This document shows, piece after piece, positions 8,431-16,052 of a stretch of DNA of 64,000 nt (positions within the stretch are counted from its first letter, which is position 1; each line of letters starts with the position of its first letter). Both the position numbers and the translations under genes were made by a program. This stretch comes from Methanobacteriota archaeon. Its GTDB lineage: Archaea; Methanobacteriota; Methanobacteria; Methanobacteriales; Methanobacteriaceae. The stretch covers positions 1 to 64,000 of the forward strand of contig JAKQFA010000006.1 in assembly GCA_029556335.1 (NCBI GenBank), given 5' to 3'. The notes beneath the pieces are model-generated. The model saw only the letters and a list, made by a program, of their open reading frames with translations. It had not been told where the DNA came from and did no database searches.

Positions 8431-9513
8431 TCACATTCTTCGCCTTATCTGAACTACATGGGCCATCACCAGGGCGGATAGTACTAGGTACGTCACCATT
8501 GCTGATCCATTAAAGCTTCGATTAAACAGGAACAAACCCACAATGGTCTGAACCAAAAAGGCAGATAAAGCCCCGATTAGTAATGCTTCACGCCCCAGGT
8601 ACATCCTACTGCCATTTTTTCTTTTTTTACGATACTCTCGCAGTGCATAAAATCCGTTGCAGGTGACCAGAAGCACCCAACCCATCAGGAGCAGCAGACC
8701 CATGTATCCAAAGTCAAATGCGACTCCGAATATGCCTGGAAGCATGTAATCAACATAGTCCTTCTTGGTGACCAGCACCCCGAAAAACAGGGGATAGGGA
8801 AGGGTTAAGAGGTTTATGAAGCTCATGGGTAGGGACAAGTAACCATCAGATCCTCCCAGGCAATCCGCACCCCAGAAACATGATCCCTGCACATGCCCCC
8901 AGAACATGGTATTTTTTATAACCATTTTAAGGCTGGGTATGGCAAATTGTTCTAGCCTACTTAATCTCACCAAGGGACTTAATACCGGGGCATTAAATAT
9001 TCGGGAGAGTACTTCCAGCACACCAAAAGCACCCAGAGCCGCGATGATCACCATTCCTATCCTCTTGGGTGTTATCTTCACACTTCTTTTGAAGCTTTTA
9101 GACATTATGATGGTGCCCATTATCCAGCCCAGCACCCACAAAATTAGGAAGGAACGGTGCATTAACATCCCGGCTACTCCGATTACCACGAAAAGGATCC
9201 AGGATAGGGCAATTATGGATGAAGACTTAATATCCACTTCGCTTAGGAGACTGGCCGAAGCCGTCAGGGTAACCCAGGCAAACACCGCCACGGCTCCAAA
9301 GGGGTGGGTGAACTCGTGGTGGGTTAAATAGGGTAAAAACAGGAAGGCAGCATCTAAACTGAAGAGCCCGGCTAGTAAAATAGTCAGAACCATGGATATG
9401 AAGAGCACCATGCTCAGAGGAATGGCCACCATATTGAAAAGCAGTATGATGCCCACGTGGATCATCAATCCCACTTCTATTATGAACTGCAGATGGTTTT
9501 GGGCTATTAACAT
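8431..9513 (-). CDS. Polytopic membrane protein of unknown function
   Basis: The 360-residue product has about ten hydrophobic segments and short polar loops. A longer outer loop in the second half contains GHVQGSCFWGADCLGGSDGY with two cysteines. A basic cytoplasmic loop (REYRKKRKNGSR) lies near the C-terminus. The overall layout resembles polysaccharide polymerases or ligases, but I see no diagnostic motif. ATG 9513 has AGTGAT a few bases upstream. It converges with sucC across 25 bases and stands alone, so context gives little help. Confidence 0.6.
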   Translation of the reverse strand: MLIAQNHLQFIIEVGLMIHVGIILLFNMVAIPLSMVLFISMVLTILLAGLFSLDAAFLFLPYLTHHEFTHPFGAVAVFAWVTLTASASLLSEVDIKSSSIIALSWILFVVIGVAGMLMHRSFLILWVLGWIMGTIIMSKSFKRSVKITPKRIGMVIIAALGAFGVLEVLSRIFNAPVLSPLVRLSRLEQFAIPSLKMVIKNTMFWGHVQGSCFWGADCLGGSDGYLSLPMSFINLLTLPYPLFFGVLVTKKDYVDYMLPGIFGVAFDFGYMGLLLLMGWVLLVTCNGFYALREYRKKRKNGSRMYLGREALLIGALSAFLVQTIVGLFLFNRSFNGSAMVTYLVLSALVMAHVVQIRRRM

Positions 9514-9659
9514 GATATCACTGTTACTAACATTCCCATTTTCTGTGGCTCCCCTTATAATTCTATTGTTTTTATGATACTAATTTAATCTGATTACCAG
9601 CGTCTTTTTTGGATTATTGGGAGTTTGAATGAAGGATGGCATTCGATTAAAGAAAGATT

Positions 9660-10523
9660 TCATTGGCCAAGAAGTCCCTGCAAGTAGTTGAACAAGTTCT
9701 CCAGAAATGCACTGATCTGGGCCAGCACACCCTGGGCGTCGCTTGCTTGCTGAGTGGCTTGTTGTAACTGGTTTTTGAATTCAGTAAGGTTTGTTTGGGC
9801 TTTTTGGGAGTTTGAAATAGCATCTGCTATTTCTTGGGCTTGTTGGTCGCTGAGATTGATGTTCAGGGTGTTGGCCATGTTGATGACGATGATTTTGATC
9901 TGGGCGGGGTCCTCAAGTTTCTGCTTTTGCACTTCCTCTTTGGTCTTCTCAAAAAGTTCGGCTATGGCATCTGGATTCTGTCCAGTCTGATTTACAACCT
10001 GAGTTTCCACGTAAAGTTCCTCAGTAGCGGCTTTCTTAGCTTCTTCAGGGATTGATGTTCCTACAGCTATTTCATAGGACTTTAGAACACCAGCTAAGGC
10101 AGATTCTCCAGTGGCCACGGTGGGGGAGGAAACCACCACGTAACCATTCTCTATCCCCGATGATTTCAGGGCAGTGGCATACATCTTGGATGTTACAGTA
10201 GTTACTTTACTTTTATCCACTACGATCTTGATGCCCTTACTGTAGCTGAGATCCACCAGTGCACATGAATAGATTTGGCTGGACTTGTAGTTACGTCCAG
10301 TAATATCTTTGGAGATGGCGTTAACTTCAGAAGCAGTTATCACCCTATAGGTGACATCTTTTAAATCTTTATCAGTGTGGGTCTGGAAATAATTGTACAT
10401 AGAATCTTTATAGGCTGAATTGGAGTAGGTTGTCTCTCCATAGGTAATGGCTAATCCTTGGGCACCGTAGACCGGAGACAGGGCCACTACCAAGATAATT
10501 AATATCAAACACCATCTTCTCAC
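9660..10523 (-). CDS. Secreted DUF1002-type protein
   Basis: GTG 10523 is chosen because GGTGAGG lies nine bases upstream; the open frame starts at GTG 10532, directly on top of that site. The 287-residue product has a signal peptide (RRWCLILIILVVALSPVYGA). The N-terminal half resembles DUF1002 proteins known mainly from Firmicutes (LAITYGETTYSNSAYKDSMY and a VVVSSPTVATGESALAGVLKSY segment). The C-terminal half is helical and Gln/Ala-rich. The function of DUF1002 is unknown. No sorting signal or C-terminal anchor is visible, so the protein is probably released or held in the wall. Confidence 0.65.
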   Translation of the reverse strand: MRRWCLILIILVVALSPVYGAQGLAITYGETTYSNSAYKDSMYNYFQTHTDKDLKDVTYRVITASEVNAISKDITGRNYKSSQIYSCALVDLSYSKGIKIVVDKSKVTTVTSKMYATALKSSGIENGYVVVSSPTVATGESALAGVLKSYEIAVGTSIPEEAKKAATEELYVETQVVNQTGQNPDAIAELFEKTKEEVQKQKLEDPAQIKIIVINMANTLNINLSDQQAQEIADAISNSQKAQTNLTEFKNQLQQATQQASDAQGVLAQISAFLENLFNYLQGLLGQ

Positions 10524-10612
10524 TAAAACCACCTCACCATTTCATTCTCATCAGGACATCTTTAAATCATTTGTTCTATTTCAATTTATTCCATAGAAAC
10601 TCAAATAAATAA

Positions 10613-11527
10613 TTACCCTAGTAACAGCACCCTACTGACCCGGGATTCATTTATAATTTCTTTATCACACCGTTCTGCTATGGATTGGGCAAAATTCTGC
10701 ATTTGGAGATAGGATGGCATATTATCCAGTTCCAGTCGTTGCCTAGAATTACCCACGTACATATAAGCTTTGATCTCCACAAGATCAGGGTCGCTACGAT
10801 TTATTAGGTCAGCATAATCCTGGGGATGGAACATGTTGTAGTCCTTAACGCAGGTCATTCTTATCACGGTTCGACAATCAAAGCTGGATAACATATCCAG
10901 GGACTGTTTTAGTTTTTGCCAGCCATTTTTAACTTGGGGTTGGCAAAGATCCTGATAAACCCTTTGGTTGGGTGCATCCAGGGATATGTAAAGTTGGGTA
11001 GGCTCCACCAACAGATTTTCTAGTTTTTCCGGAGTGAGACCATTGGAAACCAGGAATGTGGTAAATTTTCGCCTACGGAACTCTATAAGAAGGTCGTCCA
11101 AGGCAGGGTAGAGTAAAGGTTCTCCAGCCAGGGATATGGCTGCATTGTTGGGGTGCTGGGCTTGCTGTACCTTACGCTGGTTGGCCTTATCGTTACCAAA
11201 GTATCCAACCAGAAGGCTTCGCTGCGCTTTTATTCCCTGATCTATTATGATTTTAGGTTCATCATAGGGCCCCTTCCACTGGGCGCTGGTTATAGAAACA
11301 TCCCTCCAGCAAAAGAGACATTTATGGTGGCAGAAGGGTATGCTGGGCGACATTTGAAGACATCGGTGGCTTTCTATTCCGTAAAACTTTTCTTTGTAAC
11401 AGACTCCATCATCGGTGAGACTTTTTTTGGTCCAATGGCAGATTTTAACTGCGGCATGACCATGGGAACCCACAAAGCGATATCCTTTTTTTTTCAAGCC
11501 CTTTAGATCAGCATCTTGAATTGGCAT
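10613..11527 (-). CDS. taw1: tRNA 4-demethylwyosine synthase (radical SAM)
   Basis: This 304-residue radical SAM enzyme has the cluster motif CHHKCLFCWRD, the CxxxCxxC arrangement with the tryptophan typical of TYW1/Taw1. It condenses pyruvate with N1-methylguanosine-37 of tRNA-Phe to form 4-demethylwyosine. Other family segments are NAAISLAGEPLLYPALDDLL and LVEIKAYMYVGNSRQRLE. There is no flavodoxin domain, as expected for archaeal Taw1. No ribosome-binding site stands close to ATG 11527, and a TATA-like element lies only about 25 bases upstream, so the mRNA may be leaderless. Confidence 0.9.
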   Translation of the reverse strand: MPIQDADLKGLKKKGYRFVGSHGHAAVKICHWTKKSLTDDGVCYKEKFYGIESHRCLQMSPSIPFCHHKCLFCWRDVSITSAQWKGPYDEPKIIIDQGIKAQRSLLVGYFGNDKANQRKVQQAQHPNNAAISLAGEPLLYPALDDLLIEFRRRKFTTFLVSNGLTPEKLENLLVEPTQLYISLDAPNQRVYQDLCQPQVKNGWQKLKQSLDMLSSFDCRTVIRMTCVKDYNMFHPQDYADLINRSDPDLVEIKAYMYVGNSRQRLELDNMPSYLQMQNFAQSIAERCDKEIINESRVSRVLLLG

Positions 11528-11547
11528 ATGATGATAGCTCTCCCTGT

Positions 11548-11579
11548 ATTATATATTACAGTACACTGGAACTGTACTG
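11548..11579 (-). promoter_or_regulatory. taw1 promoter with overlapping inverted repeat
   Basis: On the minus strand TAATATATAATAC (about 11548-11557) forms a TATA box some 25 bases before the taw1 ATG. Directly upstream is an inverted repeat, CAGTACA at 11559-11565 and TGTACTG at 11573-11579, seven perfect base pairs around a seven-base centre. The position fits an operator touching the BRE/TATA region. No regulator can be named. Confidence 0.45.
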
Positions 11580-12084
11580 GAATCTTAAATAATATGCACT
11601 CATTGTGTGAATGAAACACTTCCCTATATATAAATTGTGGTTCAGAGGACTGTGATAATTTACGCAAGCTATAAATAGGGGTAATAATTATTTTAACTCC
11701 TGTTTCTTATATCTTCTGCCAAAAGTAAGAGATAAACAGTCTCAAATTCCGTTTAGTTACCAAAATGATAAAAGATACCTTCACATTTTTTTGGGTATAA
11801 AACCTTCAATAAATCGTTTTTTCAGGTTAAAAAAGAATTTTAATAGATAATTTTGCAAAAGGATGATTTTTTAATGGGGGAGATGAATTTAACCTGTTGA
11901 TGCCCAGATATGAAAGCATCAATTATGATGATTTAGGATAAACAGCCTATAAAAAAAGCTCGTTAATTTAAAAAAACAATGGAGAAGTCGGCATAGTTAC
12001 GAGCCTTTTAAATAACTCCATACAACGCCTTAAATCGAAAAAAAAGCCCAATGGGTGCCTTTTAATGAGAAAAAAATAGAAAAC
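11580..12084. other. AT-rich intergenic stretch
   Basis: About 500 bases between the divergently read taw1 and the transglutaminase-like gene. I see many A and T runs, short stop-rich frames and no convincing gene, tRNA or repeat. Confidence 0.5.
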
Positions 12085-12092
12085 TTTATATG
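12085..12092 (+). promoter_or_regulatory. TATA box of the transglutaminase-like gene
   Basis: TTTATATG preceded by a purine-rich BRE-like stretch (AGAAAAC). Transcription would start near 12112-12116, leaving a leader of roughly 45 bases that contains GGAGG at 12153-12157. Confidence 0.5.
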
Positions 12093-12125
12093 CAATGTTC
12101 ATTTGAAAATTAATCAAGTCCACAG

Positions 12126-12782
12126 GTGTTCCATTTCATATGGAACAACCACGGAGGCGGTATAATCAAGCGACTTAAAATTGGCGCACTCTTTTTAGCG
12201 CTAGGCCTATCTTTATGTATCTTGACCCTGGCTGGTGGAGTGAACGACCAAGAACCGAGTACCGTAAAAGTAAATGAAAAATCAACAGGCAATGATGTTA
12301 TAGAAGTAAACGCTGCCTACAAGACACACTACAAGAAAGTAGTCCATTATAAACGAGTTTACAGTAAAGGCAAATATCGATACGTTAAGGCTTATCGTTA
12401 TGTGAAGTCCTATAAATACGTTAAAAAAACATACACCACATATAGTGACGTGGCCATCGTAACCACGGACTCAGATGAAGCAACTATACTGCGAAGTGCA
12501 GCACGGTACCGATACAGCGGTGCCGCCCATGATGGTACAGCCATGGAAAAAAATGGAGCAGGCGATTGCTGGGCTATGAGCGACTATTTACAAACCAAAT
12601 TCACCAAAGCAGGCATCAAGTCCAGGATAGTTCAATACTCCAATGCTTACTCATCTCGGCATCGTTCGGTGCAACTCTTCCAGAATAACAAATGGCTAGA
12701 CGTACCTTACAAGCAATACGGCATAAACCAGATGTTCAGTGCCCAATCAAGTAAACCAGGCATTAAAGTCATAACTGGTTGA
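12126..12782 (+). CDS. Secreted transglutaminase-like cysteine peptidase
   Basis: Numbering from GTG 12126, a signal peptide (IKRLKIGALFLALGLSL) is followed by a Lys/Tyr-rich linker of about 45 residues and a compact transglutaminase-like domain. The catalytic triad is visible: C148 in GDCWAMSDYL, H179 in SRHRSVQL and D192 in WLDVPYKQYG. This fold includes the pseudomurein endoisopeptidases of Methanothermobacter phage and prophage, so the target may be wall peptide; the basic Tyr/Lys linker could bind the wall. The start is unclear. GTG 12126 has no ribosome-binding site, while GGAGG at 12153-12157 points to ATA 12162 or ATC 12165 just before the signal peptide. The gene stands alone between its own promoter and terminator. 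Confidence 0.7.
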   Translation: MFHFIWNNHGGGIIKRLKIGALFLALGLSLCILTLAGGVNDQEPSTVKVNEKSTGNDVIEVNAAYKTHYKKVVHYKRVYSKGKYRYVKAYRYVKSYKYVKKTYTTYSDVAIVTTDSDEATILRSAARYRYSGAAHDGTAMEKNGAGDCWAMSDYLQTKFTKAGIKSRIVQYSNAYSSRHRSVQLFQNNKWLDVPYKQYGINQMFSAQSSKPGIKVITG

Positions 12783-12817
12783 TAAAAACACTTTTACTGA
12801 GATATAAAACCAATAAT

Positions 12818-12857
12818 CAACAGTTAAATGCACAACTGTTGATACACTCTTTTTTTG
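12818..12857 (+). terminator. Hairpin plus T-run after the transglutaminase-like gene
   Basis: CAACAGTT at 12818-12825 pairs with AACTGTTG at 12834-12841. A run of seven T residues follows at about 12850-12856. Archaeal termination needs mainly the T-run, so this is a likely 3' end. Confidence 0.55.
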
Positions 12858-12979
12858 TTTTAAGCATCATCATCGCTTCTTGTATCAATATCGCATTAAA
12901 GTAATTTTTTTGCTGGATATAGGATGAATAAATGCTCTATTTATCATAAGGGAAAAACCACAATCCTTTTATGATCCGG

Positions 12980-12987
12980 TTATAAAG
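12980..12987 (+). promoter_or_regulatory. TATA box of tpiA-pgk
   Basis: TTATAAAG lies about 37 bases before the tpiA ATG, predicting a start near 13008 and a short leader containing GGGGGCG. Confidence 0.45.
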
Positions 12988-13023
12988 AAATAAACAATAC
13001 TAGACCTTTATTGGGGGCGTATT

Positions 13024-13701
13024 ATGAAAATGAATGGAAAACCTCTGGTAATTCTAAATTTTAAGACATATCTCGAATCTACTGGATTAAATGCCCTAAA
13101 AATTGCCAAAGCTTCAGAAGAAGTGGCTGATGAGACAGGGGTTGTCATAGCAGTGGCAACTCAAGCCCCGGACTTGTGGAGAATATCCCGGGAAGTTAAC
13201 ATCCCAGTCTTTGCTCAGCATGTTGATGCCATAGATTCTGGTGGACACACTGGCAGCATACTCTTGGAATCGGTAAAACAAGCAGGTGCTCAGGGTACCT
13301 TAATTAATCACTCTGAACAAAGAATGGAACTTGCGGATATGGAGATGGTGGTCAAAAAAGCTAACCAAGCCGACATGGTGAGTGTTGCTTGCACCAACAA
13401 CGTGGATACCAGTGCTGCTGCAGCTATTCTAAAACCTGATTTCGTAGCCATTGAACCTCCAGAGCTAATTGGCTCGGGAATCCCAGTATCCCAGGCAGAA
13501 CCAGAAATTGTGGAGGGAACTGTGGAGGTTATTCATGATATTAGTCCTGAAGTGGGAGTTCTCTGTGGTGCGGGGATATCTACTGGTGATGATATGAAGG
13601 CCGCCTTGGATCTGGGAACAGAAGGAGTGCTTCTGGCATCGGGTATCATACTGGCTGATGATCCTAAAGAAGCCCTTCTAGGTTTAGTGAGCAAGTTATA
13701 G
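13024..13701 (+). CDS. tpiA: Triosephosphate isomerase
   Basis: The 225-residue product is of the short archaeal type. The active site is visible: N and K in LVILNFKTY near the N-terminus, the catalytic His in INHSEQR and the catalytic Glu in AIEPPELIG. The phosphate-binding loop is GVLCGAGISTGDD. It interconverts dihydroxyacetone phosphate and glyceraldehyde 3-phosphate, mainly for gluconeogenesis in methanogens. ATG 13024 follows GGGGGCG by seven bases. It is 32 bases upstream of pgk, with which it probably forms an operon. Confidence 0.93.
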   Translation: MKMNGKPLVILNFKTYLESTGLNALKIAKASEEVADETGVVIAVATQAPDLWRISREVNIPVFAQHVDAIDSGGHTGSILLESVKQAGAQGTLINHSEQRMELADMEMVVKKANQADMVSVACTNNVDTSAAAAILKPDFVAIEPPELIGSGIPVSQAEPEIVEGTVEVIHDISPEVGVLCGAGISTGDDMKAALDLGTEGVLLASGIILADDPKEALLGLVSKL

Positions 13702-13733
13702 GCGCTTGACAAATTTAAATAAAGGTGTAAATA

Positions 13734-14969
13734 ATGGTTAACCATTCCCTGGATTTTTATACCCTGGATGACTTGAAAATAGAAGGTAAAACCATCCTGG
13801 TGAGGGTTGACATAAATTCACCGGTGGATCCTAATACCGGCCTCATTCTGGATGATACTCGAATTCGTCTGCACGCCGAAACCATAAGCGAACTTTCCTC
13901 CAGGGATGCTAAAACAGTTATACTGGCCCATCAGAGCCGTCCAGGTAAGAATGATTTCACCACCCTGAGCCAGCATGCGGAGATATTATCTGCCATCTTG
14001 GGTAAAACGGTGAGATACGTAGATGATATATTTGGTAGTAATGCCCGGCAATCCATATCTCGGATGAAACCAGGTGATATCATTCTCTTGGAGAATGTTC
14101 GCTTCTACTCCGAGGAGGTCTTGAAACGTGATCCACCTCAGCAAGCGGAAACCCATCTGGTAAGAAAATTGGCCCCACTTGTTGATTTTTTTATTAACGA
14201 TGCTTTCGCCGCTGCCCACCGTTCTCAACCATCCCTGGTGGGATTTTCCTTCGACATGCCTTCCGTGGCCGGAAGAGTAATGGAAAAGGAACTTAGAGCA
14301 CTTTACAGTGCAGTTAAAAGTGTAAAGCGACCCTGTGTTTTCATACTAGGGGGAGTTAAAGTTGATGATTCCATCAAGGTCATGGAAAATGCACTGGAAA
14401 CAGGTAATGCTGACTATGTCCTGACCACGGGGTTGGTGGCCAACATCTTCCTGTGGGGTGCAGAAATAAATATAAAAAAGTATAACCGGAACTTCATCAA
14501 AGACCGTGATTATTGTGACTACGTTAAAATGGCTAAAAAGCTGATTAAGAAGTTTCCAGAACAGATTAAGATACCTCTGGATCTGGCGGTCTATGCAGAG
14601 GGTCAACGGGAGGAACATCCGGTTAAGAAACTTCCTAACCTTCCCATATATGATATTGGAACTGATACCATTGCAGAATATGTACAGATCATCAGGCAAG
14701 CCCGTACAATTTTTGCCAATGGTCCGGCGGGGGTCTTTGAAAAAGAAGGTTTCAACATAGGCACAGAAGATGTCCTGAATGCCATCTCATCTTCCACTGG
14801 ATTTTCCATCATAGGGGGTGGTCATCTGGCTGCGGCAGCCAATCGCATGGGACTTAAGGGTATCAGCCATATTAGTAGTGGTGGGGGGGCATCAATAAGT
14901 TTGGTGGCTGGTGAAAAGCTACCGGCAGTTGAGATTTTACGAGAATCGGCCCTGAGATACCGGTTGTAG
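13734..14969 (+). CDS. pgk: Phosphoglycerate kinase
   Basis: The 411-residue protein has the N-terminal substrate domain (TILVRVDINSPVD, ILAHQSRPG, NVRFYSEE) and the C-terminal nucleotide domain (FILGGVKVDDS, and the glycine-rich SIIGGGHLAAAANR). A lysine-rich insert near the middle is common in archaeal enzymes. It transfers phosphate between 1,3-bisphosphoglycerate and ADP. ATG 13734 has GGTGTAA directly upstream. The gene follows tpiA; gap is elsewhere, at 58 kb. Confidence 0.93.
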   Translation: MVNHSLDFYTLDDLKIEGKTILVRVDINSPVDPNTGLILDDTRIRLHAETISELSSRDAKTVILAHQSRPGKNDFTTLSQHAEILSAILGKTVRYVDDIFGSNARQSISRMKPGDIILLENVRFYSEEVLKRDPPQQAETHLVRKLAPLVDFFINDAFAAAHRSQPSLVGFSFDMPSVAGRVMEKELRALYSAVKSVKRPCVFILGGVKVDDSIKVMENALETGNADYVLTTGLVANIFLWGAEINIKKYNRNFIKDRDYCDYVKMAKKLIKKFPEQIKIPLDLAVYAEGQREEHPVKKLPNLPIYDIGTDTIAEYVQIIRQARTIFANGPAGVFEKEGFNIGTEDVLNAISSSTGFSIIGGGHLAAAANRMGLKGISHISSGGGASISLVAGEKLPAVEILRESALRYRL

Positions 14970-15030
14970 TGAAACTTTCTATGACCAGGAGAACTGTGGG
15001 GTGTAAAATCTAGTCTGTGCTACCCAAAAC

Positions 15031-15038
15031 TTTATATG
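15031..15038 (+). promoter_or_regulatory. TATA box of the tRNA-Thr/Pro/Tyr group
   Basis: TTTATATG preceded by CCCAAAAC, about 40 bases before tRNA-Thr. It predicts a start near 15062. Confidence 0.55.
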
Positions 15039-15069
15039 GAATATTTTCTTAAATTTAGTTGCTCTAACT

Positions 15070-15149
<80 letters not shown>

Positions 15150-15194
15150 GCGTAGTATGAATCATGACTCACTTGAAAACAGACATCTATTAAG

Positions 15195-15270
<76 letters not shown>

Positions 15271-15276
15271 CCAAAA

Positions 15277-15349
15277 CCCGCCTTAGCTCAATTGGCAGAG
15301 CATCGGACTGTAGATCCGAGGGTTGCTGGTTCAAGTCCGGCAGGCGGGA
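15277..15349 (+). tRNA. tRNA-Tyr(GTA)
   Basis: Acceptor CCCGCCT pairs with AGGCGGG, discriminator A. The anticodon arm is TCGGA-CTGTAGA-TCCGA, anticodon GTA. The C1-G72 pair is the archaeal tyrosine identity element. Confidence 0.95.
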
Positions 15350-15469
15350 CTAGTAATAGGATGTGTAGAACTTAAGAATTTATGGATACGATCTGTGGGC
15401 ATCCTCTAACCTGCACAATTTATGTATAAATAACCGATGGTAGGCTAGATATCTGTACGATTCAAAGAA

Positions 15470-15480
15470 AAGTATATAAG
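15470..15480 (+). promoter_or_regulatory. TATA box of the tRNA-Asp/Lys-rpoH group
   Basis: AAGTATATAAG lies about 45 bases before tRNA-Asp, predicting a start near 15505. It gives the second tRNA group its own promoter and may also serve rpoH. Confidence 0.5.
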
Positions 15481-15520
15481 TAAGCATAGTTAAACTCTCA
15501 ATACTCTCATTCTATGAGTT

Positions 15521-15592
15521 GCCCTGGTGGTGTAGGGGCTATCATGTGGGCCTGTCGAGCCCACGACTCGGGTTCAAATCCCGGCCAGGGCG
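15521..15592 (+). tRNA. tRNA-Asp(GTC)
   Basis: Acceptor GCCCTGG pairs with CCAGGGC, discriminator G. The anticodon arm is GTGGG-CCTGTCGA-GCCCAC region with anticodon GTC. The T arm contains CGGGTTCAAATCCCG. Confidence 0.94.
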
Positions 15593-15598
15593 TCTAGA

Positions 15599-15683
<85 letters not shown>

Positions 15684-15697
15684 CTTGGAGGAACTAA

Positions 15698-15934
15698 ATG
15701 GTGAAGAAGGACATCTTAAAACACGAACTTGTTCCAGATCATGTTGTTTTGAAGAAAAACCAGATAACTAAGGTGCTCAAAGATATGGGAGTCCACCCTG
15801 AGCAGCTTCCAAAAATAAAATTGGATGATCCTGTGGTAAAGGCAATTGGTGCCAAAAAGGGGGATATCATAAAAATTACTAGAAAAAGCCAAACTGCAGG
15901 GCGATTCATAAGTTATCGATTGGTACTGGGATGA
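15698..15934 (+). CDS. rpoH: DNA-directed RNA polymerase subunit H
   Basis: The 78-residue product corresponds to the C-terminal assembly domain of eukaryotic RPB5. It has the typical opening (ILKHELVPDHVVL) and ending (KITRKSQTAGRFISYRLV). The subunit sits in the lower jaw of RNA polymerase next to rpoA'. ATG 15698 follows GGAGG by seven bases. It leads the polymerase operon, as in most Euryarchaeota. Confidence 0.95.
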   Translation: MVKKDILKHELVPDHVVLKKNQITKVLKDMGVHPEQLPKIKLDDPVVKAIGAKKGDIIKITRKSQTAGRFISYRLVLG

Positions 15935-15972
15935 TATAGTATTAGTAAAAGCCAATTATAAATAGCCAATTG

Positions 15973-15981
15973 TATATATAA
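15973..15981 (+). promoter_or_regulatory. TATA box of rpoB2
   Basis: TATATATAA sits in an AT-rich spacer between rpoH and rpoB2, about 70 bases before the rpoB2 ATG. It would give the large subunits their own promoter besides readthrough from rpoH. Confidence 0.4.
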
Positions 15982-16052
15982 TATTAATAAATTGGAGAAA
16001 ATTTATAGGATTAAAATATTTTATTGACGTGTATTTATTTTGGAGGAATTTA

